A stretch of 10,072 bases of DNA, from assembly GCA_947304365.1 (NCBI GenBank), contig CAMZAY010000020.1, positions 1-10,072 on the forward strand. Direction: 5' to 3'. Position 1 is the first letter of the stretch; each line of letters starts with the position of its first letter. Positions 1-6,784 of the stretch are shown here, in pieces. The notes under the pieces are model-generated. The model made no database searches. It was not told the origin of the DNA and saw only the letters and a program-made list of their open reading frames with translations. The DNA comes from an uncultured Clostridia bacterium (GTDB taxonomy: Bacteria; Bacillota; Clostridia; Christensenellales; CAG-138). The translations under genes and the position numbers were made by a program.

Positions 1-519
1 CGTATCTACGACAAGCTGTCGGAGGAGCTCGCGCCAGAGGCGGAGGGCCTCGCAAGGCTTCTTGAGGCCGAGGAAAAGCCCGGCGGCGATACCGCGCTCG
101 CGTGTCTGCTCGGCGGATACATGGAGTCAAGACGCAAGATGCGCCTCGCCGAAAGGGAGGGGAAGCTCGCATTCTCCGATCTTAAGGAGGCGATGGACGA
201 GACCGCGCGCCTGTTAAAGCTCTGCGGCGTGGAGGCCGGGACCGAGTACAGGGGCGAGGGCAGTCTTGATGCAAAGGTGATACTCGACTCCTTCGCGTTT
301 TTCGAGGAGATCGCCGCGTCCGCGCCCGGCAAGGTCAGGCGGATCGAAACGGACGTAAACTGCGGCTCCGACCATATCACGATGAAGATAGTAATGGAAC
401 CGCCCGTTTCATCGGGGCTGTTCCTTGTGAAAAAGAGGGGGCTCTCCGTCAATTCCTCGCAGGAGGGCGAACGCCTTACCATGAACGTTAGGATATGGAA
501 GGGCGGTGAGAAGGTATGA
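1..519 (+). CDS. C-terminal part of a degenerate sensor histidine kinase-like protein (5' end outside window)
   Basis: The frame is open from base 1 to the TGA at 517-519, giving 172 visible residues, so this is the 3' end of a longer gene. An internal ATG at 121 has no convincing ribosome binding site, and the residues before it look coding. The first visible residues, RIYDKL, resemble the H-box of NarX/DesK-type kinases (R-x-L-H-D-x-L) with Tyr in place of the phospho-accepting His. A long helical stretch follows (about residues 35-80). The end, about residues 95-172, has the spacing of a HATPase_c domain, but the N-box Asn and the glycine-rich lid motifs are absent. Seen: the motifs and their lack. 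Inferred: a non-catalytic (pseudokinase) signalling protein. It overlaps the next gene by 4 bases (ATGA), so the two are probably translationally coupled. The sensor part, and perhaps a response regulator, would lie upstream. Family assignment is tentative. Confidence 0.6.
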   Translation, partial: RIYDKLSEELAPEAEGLARLLEAEEKPGGDTALACLLGGYMESRRKMRLAEREGKLAFSDLKEAMDETARLLKLCGVEAGTEYRGEGSLDAKVILDSFAFFEEIAASAPGKVRRIETDVNCGSDHITMKIVMEPPVSSGLFLVKKRGLSVNSSQEGERLTMNVRIWKGGEKV

Positions 520-1757
520 CGCAGTATCTTTCGCTTTCCCAGATCCCGCGCGGGCTCTTTGCCGCGGCGTTCACGCTTATCGCATTGGCGTTCGCCGCCG
601 CGTTCATGCTCCGTCTGCGCGGCAAAAAGGCGTGGAAGGCGGCGCTCATCGTTCCGTTTGCCGCCGCCGCGCTCGTCGTATGGTACGCGCTCATAGCGAT
701 AAACTCCGCCGCCGCAAAGGGGGAGGAGACGGTCGGCCTCGTCCGCTTCGTAGGCTCGCTCCCGTGGCTCGCCGTATTGGGCGCCGGCGTCGTGCTGCTT
801 GCCGCCGCCGCGTTCCTGTTAAGGCTCGCCGTCTCCGCTTTCACGGGGCGCGCAGGCGAATACGCCGTGCTCGAGGGGCTCGATTCCCTTGACGTGGGCG
901 TTTGCTTCTGCCGCGAGGACGGGGAGGTGCGCGTTATGAACCGCGCCATGGAGGAGCTTTGTTACGAGCTGTTCGATCACGTCCCCATCAACGGGTATTC
1001 GCTTTTGAAGCTGCTCGCCTCCCGCGAGGACGACGACGGGCTGATCCGTTTGAAGGACGGCAGGATCGTCACCGCCAACACCGACGAACCGGAGAGGAAG
1101 GCCGTTAGCTGCATCATCGCAAGGGAGGTCTCGGAGGAGTATGAACTGAACGAGTCCGTCGACCGCGCCGATTCGGAGCTCGAAAGCCTTACCGCCGCGC
1201 TCGAAAAGACCGGAGCGGAGGCGGTGATGTTCGTGACCTCGTCCCGTGCGCTCGCATCCCGCGAGGGAGCGTACGAGGCGCTTTCGGAGGCGCTCTGCCT
1301 GTGCGAAGGAGCCGTCGGCCGGGACGAGGATAAGAAAGCCGCCGCAAATGAGGCGCTCTCCGCCGCGCTCGCGCTGTTCGAAACGGCGGATGCAGGCGGC
1401 GCGTGCGGGTTCGCCCAAAGCATGAAGGAGACCGCGTCAAGGCTCGGCCTCGAGTTCGATATGAAGGGGGATCTCCCCGCGAGCCGCGTCCTTAGGGACG
1501 CCGCGCTCGACGCCGCCTCGGGATATCTGACGCAGGCGCTCAAATACGCCCCGGACGAGAGCCATACCATGGAGATCCGCGAAGGCACCTGGGTGTACGA
1601 GATCGTGTTCTCCACCCCCGCAAGGCTCCCCGCCGCCGCGGTCGGCGCAATGGACCTTGACTCAGTTGCTCAAAGGGCGGGCGGCACGCTTACGGTAAGC
1701 GGCGAGAACGGCACGGAGCTGTTCCTCCGTTTCCGCCTGAACAGAACGGCAAAATGA
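516..1757 (+). CDS. Membrane sensor protein with PAS-like region and degenerate kinase-like C-terminus
   Basis: 413 residues, starting at the ATG that overlaps the previous stop. A GGCGG/GAGAAGG purine stretch lies just upstream. Three hydrophobic segments (about 11-32, 41-62 and 84-108) anchor it in the membrane. Residues about 115-205 look like a PAS fold: they begin YAVLEGLDSLDVGV, a common PAS entry in sensor kinases where a helix precedes the sheet, then CFCREDGEVRVMN. An acidic helical linker (206-232) follows. The tail (about 297-410) ends in AGGTLTVSGENGTELFLRF, like the last strands of a HATPase_c domain, but there is no H-box His, no recognisable N-box and no GxG lid. Seen: segments and missing motifs. 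Inferred: a sensory partner of the preceding degenerate kinase, possibly acting together on a regulator encoded upstream. No ligand can be named. Transcription ends at the strong hairpin immediately downstream. Confidence 0.65.
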   Translation: MTQYLSLSQIPRGLFAAAFTLIALAFAAAFMLRLRGKKAWKAALIVPFAAAALVVWYALIAINSAAAKGEETVGLVRFVGSLPWLAVLGAGVVLLAAAAFLLRLAVSAFTGRAGEYAVLEGLDSLDVGVCFCREDGEVRVMNRAMEELCYELFDHVPINGYSLLKLLASREDDDGLIRLKDGRIVTANTDEPERKAVSCIIAREVSEEYELNESVDRADSELESLTAALEKTGAEAVMFVTSSRALASREGAYEALSEALCLCEGAVGRDEDKKAAANEALSAALALFETADAGGACGFAQSMKETASRLGLEFDMKGDLPASRVLRDAALDAASGYLTQALKYAPDESHTMEIREGTWVYEIVFSTPARLPAAAVGAMDLDSVAQRAGGTLTVSGENGTELFLRFRLNRTAK

Positions 1758-1773
1758 AATAATAATGAAAAAG

Positions 1774-1800
1774 AGGCGGTTCCGAACGGAACCGCCTTTT
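1774..1800. terminator. Bidirectional Rho-independent terminator
   Basis: A perfect 10-bp stem (AGGCGGTTCC at 1774-1783 with GGAACCGCCT at 1788-1797) and a GAAC loop, followed by TTTT on the plus strand. On the minus strand the same stem is followed by CTTTTT. It sits between two convergent genes, 16 bases after the upstream stop and 11 bases from the minus-strand stop, so it can end both transcripts. Confidence 0.92.
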
Positions 1801-1811
1801 GTCATAATTAT

Positions 1812-2408
1812 TCATGCAAGCTCTATCGCCTGTTCGACGTCGCTCCACGAGCTGACGCGCGTAATGCCCTCTTCATTGAGCGACGTGTTCCACGGGGCGG
1901 TGAAGAGTATCGCCCGGGCGACGTCCTTCGAGGCGATAAGGTTGGCGGCGTTATCGTCTATCATTACGTCTATGCCGAGCCTTTCGCAGGCGCGCCGCTT
2001 ATCCTCCGCCGCGTATTCGTGGCGGCAGAATACTATCCTGTCGTAGCCAATGCCGTTCTTTTTGAGCCAGCGGCGCAGCACCCCGCGGAAAAACAGCGAG
2101 ATAGGCCCGCGGCCGACCGTCAGCGCGCGGCCGGTGATTATGAACACGCGGTGCCCCTCGCTCAAAAAGCGCGAGATCACCTCCGCGCAGCCGTCCGTGC
2201 AGGGCTGACGGAACAGATATTTCGACCCGCACGCCCACCAGAATTTCCTGCGCTGCTTGTCCGTGCAGAGGAACATCTCCTCGATGCTCTTGGCGTCGGG
2301 ATCGACAGGATCCATATCAAATTGTTCGGAGAAGTACTTTGTGCCGGAATCGCGCAGGAACCTGCCAAGGTCCGAAAGCACGCCGTCCACGTCCACGCCG
2401 ATATTCAT
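1812..2408 (-). CDS. HAD-superfamily nucleotidase-like phosphatase (NT5C / YqfW type)
   Basis: 198 residues, a normal length for the cytosolic 5'(3')-deoxyribonucleotidase (NT5C) family, which removes phosphate from nucleotides. All four HAD motifs are visible. Motif I is GVDVDGVLSD with Asp6 (nucleophile) and Asp8 (acid/base). Motif II is FIITGR with Thr92. Motif III is Lys137 in EDKRRA. Motif IV is MIDDN with Asp151 and Asp152 for magnesium. The small-helical-cap region lies between motifs I and II (about 14-85). There is no signal peptide, so the protein is cytoplasmic. The ATG (2406-2408) has AAAGGA about 7 bases upstream and its own consensus promoter. It is monocistronic and convergent with the sensor genes. 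The fold and a metal-dependent phosphatase role are well supported. The substrate (deoxynucleotide or another small phosphate ester) is inferred. Confidence 0.82.
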   Translation of the reverse strand: MNIGVDVDGVLSDLGRFLRDSGTKYFSEQFDMDPVDPDAKSIEEMFLCTDKQRRKFWWACGSKYLFRQPCTDGCAEVISRFLSEGHRVFIITGRALTVGRGPISLFFRGVLRRWLKKNGIGYDRIVFCRHEYAAEDKRRACERLGIDVMIDDNAANLIASKDVARAILFTAPWNTSLNEEGITRVSSWSDVEQAIELA

Positions 2409-2440
2409 AGGCTTTTCCTTTCGGGTACGCTTCCGTGTTT

Positions 2441-2469
2441 ATTCTAATATCATTTTCGCTCCGTGTCAA
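2441..2469 (-). promoter_or_regulatory. Sigma-A-type promoter of the nucleotidase gene
   Basis: Read on the minus strand: TTGACA (2464-2469), a 17-bp spacer, then TAGAAT (2441-2446). The -35 is a perfect match and the -10 matches 5 of 6. The predicted start of transcription lies about 25-30 bases before the ATG at 2408, leaving room for the AAAGGA ribosome binding site. Confidence 0.85.
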
Positions 2470-2516
2470 GCATATGCGCGGGCAACATATATTTTCGGAC
2501 TCCGCGCCGCCTCCGG

Positions 2517-2545
2517 TTGACAAAACCGCCAAACGGGAATAAAAT
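2517..2545 (+). promoter_or_regulatory. Sigma-A-type promoter of the marR-exporter-esterase operon
   Basis: TTGACA (2517-2522), a 17-bp spacer, TAAAAT (2540-2545). The predicted start of transcription is near 2552, giving a leader of roughly 50 bases before the ATG at 2600. The promoter faces away from the nucleotidase promoter; the two -35 boxes are 47 bases apart. Confidence 0.85.
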
Positions 2546-2548
2546 ATA

Positions 2549-2573
2549 AATCGCTTAATAATCAATCGCTTAA
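2549..2573 (+). repeat. 10-base direct repeat, candidate MarR operator
   Basis: AATCGCTTAA occurs at 2549-2558 and again at 2564-2573, a 15-base period. The junction also contains TTAATAATCAA (2555-2565), an imperfect dyad of the AT-rich type that MarR-family dimers bind. The repeat overlaps the likely start of transcription of the operon, where a bound repressor would block initiation. The repeat is seen; its role as the autoregulatory operator is inferred from position. Confidence 0.5.
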
Positions 2574-2599
2574 CAAATCTGTTTTGAGAAAGGAGAGCC

Positions 2600-3094
2600 A
2601 TGGATAAGAACTGCCGCGTGGGGGGCAAGCTCCACAGGATAGATCTTCTGATGCGCTATCATTTAAGGGCGCAGGAGAAGGGGCTGATACCCCCCTCCCA
2701 GATGAGGATGCTCGAATTTATAGAAAGGAACGAGGGCTGCACCCAAACGGAGGTCGCTCAGAACATGCAGGTGACGCCCGCTTCCGTCGCGCAGAGTTTA
2801 AAGCGCATGGAGGCCTCCGGCTTTATCGAGAGGGACGCCTGCAAGGGGAACCTCCGCGCGAACAGCCTCAGGATAACCGAAGCGGGGATCGGCGCGGCGC
2901 GCAACTGCCGCCTTGTCTTCGACGGGCTGGAGGAAAGCATGTTCGCGGGCTTTTCCGATGAGGAGAAGGAGCTTACGAACGGGCTTCTTGACCGGCTCAT
3001 AGCAAACCTTGAATCCGCCGATACGGGCGATATGAACAATATGGAGCTTTCGGATCTGCTTTGCCGCCGCGGCTCGGAAAGGGGCGAAAGATGA
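2600..3094 (+). CDS. MarR-family transcriptional regulator
   Basis: 164 residues. The ATG is preceded by AGAAAGGAG (2587-2595), a near-perfect anti-SD match 4 bases away. A dimerisation helix (about 5-28) is followed by the winged helix-turn-helix: MRMLEFIERNEGCTQTEVAQNMQVTPASVAQSL in pieces over residues 35-67, with the recognition helix near 58-73 and the wing at about 78-92 (ERDACKGNLRANSLRIT). The C-terminal helices (98-140) complete the dimer interface. MarR proteins usually repress a neighbouring efflux or detoxification operon and release DNA on binding a small phenolic or drug ligand. Here the gene is first in an operon with an ABC exporter pair and an esterase. Its stop overlaps the next start (ATGA at 3091-3094), so the exporter is its probable target. 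The C-terminal tail (141-164) is Asp-, Met- and Arg-rich and not obviously structured. The ligand is unknown. Confidence 0.9.
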   Translation: MDKNCRVGGKLHRIDLLMRYHLRAQEKGLIPPSQMRMLEFIERNEGCTQTEVAQNMQVTPASVAQSLKRMEASGFIERDACKGNLRANSLRITEAGIGAARNCRLVFDGLEESMFAGFSDEEKELTNGLLDRLIANLESADTGDMNNMELSDLLCRRGSERGER

Positions 3095-4830
3095 TAAAAA
3101 AACTTCTTCCCGCCGTCCGCGGATATGAAAAGCAGACGGTCGGCGCGTCGTTCATGATAATACTGGAGGGCGTGCTCGAGATAATGATACCGTTCTTTAT
3201 GACAAAGCTCATAAACGACGGCATCGACGTGCCGGAGCCGAGCCTCCGCGTGATACTCACGTACGGCGGGCTGATGCTCCTCATGGCTGTGTTCGCGCTG
3301 ATCACCGGCGCGCTCTGCGCACGCTTTGCGGCGGTCGCCGGAACGGGCTTCGCGGCGAACCTCAGGAACATGCTGTTCTGCAAGGTGCAGGATTTTTCCT
3401 TTGCGAACGTTGATAAATTCTCCACGGCGAGCATAGTGACGAGGCTCACTACCGACGTTACGAATATCCAGAACCTTTTCACCATGCTGATAAGGATGAC
3501 CGTAAGGAACTTTATCATCATGATCACGGCGTTCTGCTTCGCCGTGGCGGTCAACCCCAGACTGTCGCTCGTATTCGCGGTGACGATACCGCTCCTTGCC
3601 GGCATAATGCTGTTCATAATGCTCAAGGCGCATCCGTTCTTTGAAAAGATGCTCAACAAGATGGACATGATGAACGCCCGCGTACAGGAGAACCTTATCG
3701 CCATCCGCGTGGTAAAGGCGTTCGTCAAGGGCGACGACGAAACGGTCGGCTTCAACGAGTCGGCTACCGCGCTGCGGAGCGCCCAGCGCGCCGCGGAGCG
3801 CATAGTCATATGGAACAACCCCGTGTCGCAGCTTCTGTTCTACGGCGCGATAATCGCCGTCTGCTTCTTCGGCGGCAAGCTGATCGTCGCCGGAAATATG
3901 CGCGTCGGCGATCTTTCGGGCTTCCTCGCGTATATCGGGCAGATACTCTCGAGCGTAATGATGCTCTCGATGGTGTTCATCAGCTTCATCATCACAAGGG
4001 CTTCGCAGAAGCGTATCTCCGAGCTGCTTGACGAGAAGATCGACATAAACGACGACGACGCGGATCCCTCCCTCAAGGTGGAGGACGGCAGCGTCGAATT
4101 CAGGGACGTCGATTTCTCGTACAGCAAGAACCCCGATAACCTTACCCTCGAAAACGTGAACTTCAAGGTCAGTTCGGGCGAAACGATCGGCATTATCGGC
4201 GGAACGGGCTCGGCGAAGACGACGCTCGTGCAGCTCATACCGAGGCTTTACGAGGTGCTCGACGGGCAGGTGCTCGTCGGCGGGCGCGACGTAAGGGAGT
4301 ATAAGCTCCATACGCTTCGCGACAGCGTGGCGATGGTGCTGCAGACCAACCTGCTTTTCAGCGGCACCATCGAGGAAAACCTCAAGTGGGGCAACGAAAA
4401 CGCCTCCATGGAGGAGATCGAAGCCGCCTGCCGCGCCGCCTGCGCACACGACTTTATAATGAGCTTTCCCGAAGGGTACAAGACCGACCTCGGACAGGGC
4501 GGCGTAAACGTATCCGGCGGACAGAAGCAGAGGCTCTGTATCGCGAGGGCGCTTTTGAAGAGCCCGAAGGTCGTCATACTCGACGACTCCACCTCCGCCT
4601 GCGATACCGCGACCGACGCCTCGATAAGGAAGGCGCTGCGTACTGAGCTCAAAGGGACGACGACATTCATAATCGCCCAGCGCATAGCCTCCGTAATGGA
4701 CGCCGACCGCGTCATGGTCATGGACGACGGAAAGCTCGTCGCGTTCGATACGCCCGAGAACCTCTACAACAACAACCGGATCTATCGCGAGGTCTATGAT
4801 TCCCAGATGAAGGGAGGCGACGAAGAATGA
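3091..4830 (+). CDS. ABC exporter half-transporter, degenerate-site subunit (BmrC/TM287-like)
   Basis: 579 residues from the ATG at 3091. That start overlaps the marR stop, so a TTG at 3061 in the same frame is not needed. The N-terminal half carries six membrane segments (about 17-290; ABC_membrane type I exporter fold). The nucleotide-binding domain follows from about 335: Walker A GGTGSAKTT (370-378, Lys376), signature VSGGQ (474-478), Walker B VVILDD with Asp498. Two catalytic changes are visible: Asp499 stands where the catalytic Glu belongs, and Gln530 replaces the H-loop His (IIAQRIAS). The same two changes mark the non-hydrolysing subunit of heterodimeric exporters such as TM287/288 and BmrC/BmrD. 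It should pair with the next gene product to pump drugs or other amphipathic molecules out across the membrane; the actual substrate is inferred only. Walker A also has Ala in place of the usual Gly before Lys376. Confidence 0.92.
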   Translation: MIKKLLPAVRGYEKQTVGASFMIILEGVLEIMIPFFMTKLINDGIDVPEPSLRVILTYGGLMLLMAVFALITGALCARFAAVAGTGFAANLRNMLFCKVQDFSFANVDKFSTASIVTRLTTDVTNIQNLFTMLIRMTVRNFIIMITAFCFAVAVNPRLSLVFAVTIPLLAGIMLFIMLKAHPFFEKMLNKMDMMNARVQENLIAIRVVKAFVKGDDETVGFNESATALRSAQRAAERIVIWNNPVSQLLFYGAIIAVCFFGGKLIVAGNMRVGDLSGFLAYIGQILSSVMMLSMVFISFIITRASQKRISELLDEKIDINDDDADPSLKVEDGSVEFRDVDFSYSKNPDNLTLENVNFKVSSGETIGIIGGTGSAKTTLVQLIPRLYEVLDGQVLVGGRDVREYKLHTLRDSVAMVLQTNLLFSGTIEENLKWGNENASMEEIEAACRAACAHDFIMSFPEGYKTDLGQGGVNVSGGQKQRLCIARALLKSPKVVILDDSTSACDTATDASIRKALRTELKGTTTFIIAQRIASVMDADRVMVMDDGKLVAFDTPENLYNNNRIYREVYDSQMKGGDEE

Positions 4831-6773
4831 GCGCAGCACCCAAAGCATCCGAAAGAGTAGCGCGCGGTCCCGCGGGAAGGGGCGGCCCCAAATTCGCCAA
4901 GCCAAAGAACGCAAAAAGGACTTTCCTTCGTCTGCTCAAATATTTCAGACCCTATATAATCACACTCATAATCGTAACGGCGTGCATAATACTTGCCGCG
5001 GAGGCGAACGTGTACGGCACGGCGCTTTTAAGGCCGCTCGTCGACGATTACATACAGCCCATGGTGGACAACGGCGCAACGCCCGAGCGCTGGGCTGCGT
5101 TCACCCGCCAGATCTTAAAAATGGCGATAGTCTACATTATCGGCATAATTGCGATATTCGTCCGCGCAAGGCTGATGGTCAACGTCTCGACGGGCGTGCT
5201 TCTCGATCTTCGCAAGGAGATGTTCAAGAAGATGCAGAAGCTGCCCATCAAGTATTTCGACACCCACACCCACGGCGAGATAATGAGCCGCTATACCAAC
5301 GATATCGACTCCATGAGGGAGATGGTCGGCCAGAGCATACCCGAGCTTATCAACAGCATTTTCAGGGTAACGAGCGTGTTCGTGATGATGGTCATACTCA
5401 GCCCCGCGCTCACGGTGATAACGGTCATTATGCTCGTGCTCATGATACTCGTCGTAAAGGCGCTCGGCAAACGCTCCGGCGCGTTCTACAAAAAGCGTCA
5501 GGCGGCGCTCGGTACGGCGAACGGCTATATCGAGGAGATGACCGAAGGACAGAAGGTCGTAAAGGTATTCTGCCGCGAGGAACGCATCAACGGCGATTTC
5601 GCAAAGCTCAACGATAATCTTCGCAAGGCGGAGGCGGGAGCGAACACCTGGGCGAGCATACTCATGCCCATAATGGGCAATCTGAGCTACATCCAGTACG
5701 CGATCACCGCGCTCGTCGGCACGCTGATGGCGGTGGCGCTCCTTAAGGGCAATTATCCCGCGTTCATAACGCTCTCCGTCGGCAGTCTCATCACCTTCCT
5801 CCAGTACACGAGGAACTTCGCACAGCCCATCACGATGATGAGCCAGCAGTTCAACTCGATACTCGCGGCGCTCGCCGGCGCGGAGAGGATATTCGAGCTC
5901 ATCGACGAGGAGCCCGAGGAGGACGAGGGCGAGATACGTCTCGTCAACGCCCGCATTGACGAAAACGGCGAGCTTGTCGAGTGCGCCGAGCGAACCGATA
6001 TCTGGGGCTGGAAGACCCCGGACGGCAGCCTCACCCGCGTGAGGGGCGACGTCCGCTTCCATGACGTCGATTTCAGCTACGACGGCAAGAAGATCGTGCT
6101 CGACGATATCAGCCTCTACGCAAAGCCCGGGCAGAAGATCGCCTTCGTCGGCTCCACCGGCGCGGGCAAGACGACCATCACGAACCTTATCAACCGCTTC
6201 TACGATATCCAGGAGGGCGTCATTACATACGACGGCTTCAATATCCGCGACATATCGAAGGACGACCTGAGGCGAAGCCTGGCGATGGTGCTTCAGGATA
6301 CGCACCTGTTCACAGGGACCGTGCGCGAGAACATCCGCTTCGGCAAAAAGGACGCCTCGGACGAGGAGATCGAGCATGCGGCGAAGCTCGCGAACGCGCA
6401 TTCGTTCATAATGCATCTGCCGCAGGGCTATGACACTATGATCGTCGACGACGGCGAGAACCTCTCCCAGGGACAGCGCCAGCTCATCGCGATAGCGAGG
6501 GCGGCGGTCGCCGATCCGCCCGTGCTGATACTCGACGAGGCGACGAGCTCCATCGATACCCGCACGGAGGCGCTCATCGAAAAGGGCATGGATGAGCTGA
6601 TGAACGGCAGGACGGTGTTCGTAATAGCGCACAGGCTCTCGACCGTCAGGAACTCGAACGCCATAATGGTGCTCGAGAACGGCAGGATAATTGAGCGCGG
6701 CGACCATAAGGAGCTCCTTAAGCAGAAGGGCAGATATTACAAGCTCTACACCGGCGCGTTCGAATTGAGCTGA
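4827..6773 (+). CDS. ABC exporter half-transporter, catalytic subunit (BmrD/TM288-like)
   Basis: 648 residues. The start overlaps the previous stop by 4 bases and has AGGGAGG (4811-4817) 9 bases upstream. A basic cytoplasmic N-terminus (1-35) leads into six membrane segments (about 44-340). The nucleotide-binding domain has Walker A GSTGAGKTT (442-450, Lys448), signature LSQGQ (546-550), Walker B LILDEATS with Asp570 and catalytic Glu571, and H-loop His602. The motifs are intact except that LSGGQ is LSQGQ. In a heterodimer this signature closes over the partner's degenerate site, so both subunits' deviations fall in the same ATP site, as in TM287/288. An extra, mostly acidic stretch of about 45 residues (about 361-407, with WGW near its end) lies between membrane domain and nucleotide-binding domain. 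I believe similar linkers occur in other Clostridia homologues. Function: ATP-driven efflux, with the adjacent MarR suggesting drug or xenobiotic cargo. Confidence 0.93.
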   Translation: MSAAPKASERVARGPAGRGGPKFAKPKNAKRTFLRLLKYFRPYIITLIIVTACIILAAEANVYGTALLRPLVDDYIQPMVDNGATPERWAAFTRQILKMAIVYIIGIIAIFVRARLMVNVSTGVLLDLRKEMFKKMQKLPIKYFDTHTHGEIMSRYTNDIDSMREMVGQSIPELINSIFRVTSVFVMMVILSPALTVITVIMLVLMILVVKALGKRSGAFYKKRQAALGTANGYIEEMTEGQKVVKVFCREERINGDFAKLNDNLRKAEAGANTWASILMPIMGNLSYIQYAITALVGTLMAVALLKGNYPAFITLSVGSLITFLQYTRNFAQPITMMSQQFNSILAALAGAERIFELIDEEPEEDEGEIRLVNARIDENGELVECAERTDIWGWKTPDGSLTRVRGDVRFHDVDFSYDGKKIVLDDISLYAKPGQKIAFVGSTGAGKTTITNLINRFYDIQEGVITYDGFNIRDISKDDLRRSLAMVLQDTHLFTGTVRENIRFGKKDASDEEIEHAAKLANAHSFIMHLPQGYDTMIVDDGENLSQGQRQLIAIARAAVADPPVLILDEATSSIDTRTEALIEKGMDELMNGRTVFVIAHRLSTVRNSNAIMVLENGRIIERGDHKELLKQKGRYYKLYTGAFELS

Positions 6774-6784
6774 TGGGGGAAGAA

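Noticed and set aside
1765..2046. Plus-strand open frame starting inside the terminator
   Set aside because: It runs through the terminator stem and opposite the nucleotidase gene, which has all four HAD motifs, a promoter and a ribosome binding site.
3061..3090. Upstream TTG start for the first exporter gene
   Set aside because: The ATG at 3091 overlaps the marR stop in the ATGA pattern used elsewhere in this operon, and the extra ten residues (PPRLGKGRK) look like out-of-frame marR coding.
2758..4914. Very long minus-strand open frame (718 codons) opposite the first exporter gene
   Set aside because: It is the mirror of a clear ABC transporter frame in GC-rich DNA. Its translation is full of His, Arg and Tyr with no domain, and it has no start signals. 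The minus-strand frames at 5115-6707 and 7034-8242 are rejected for the same reason.
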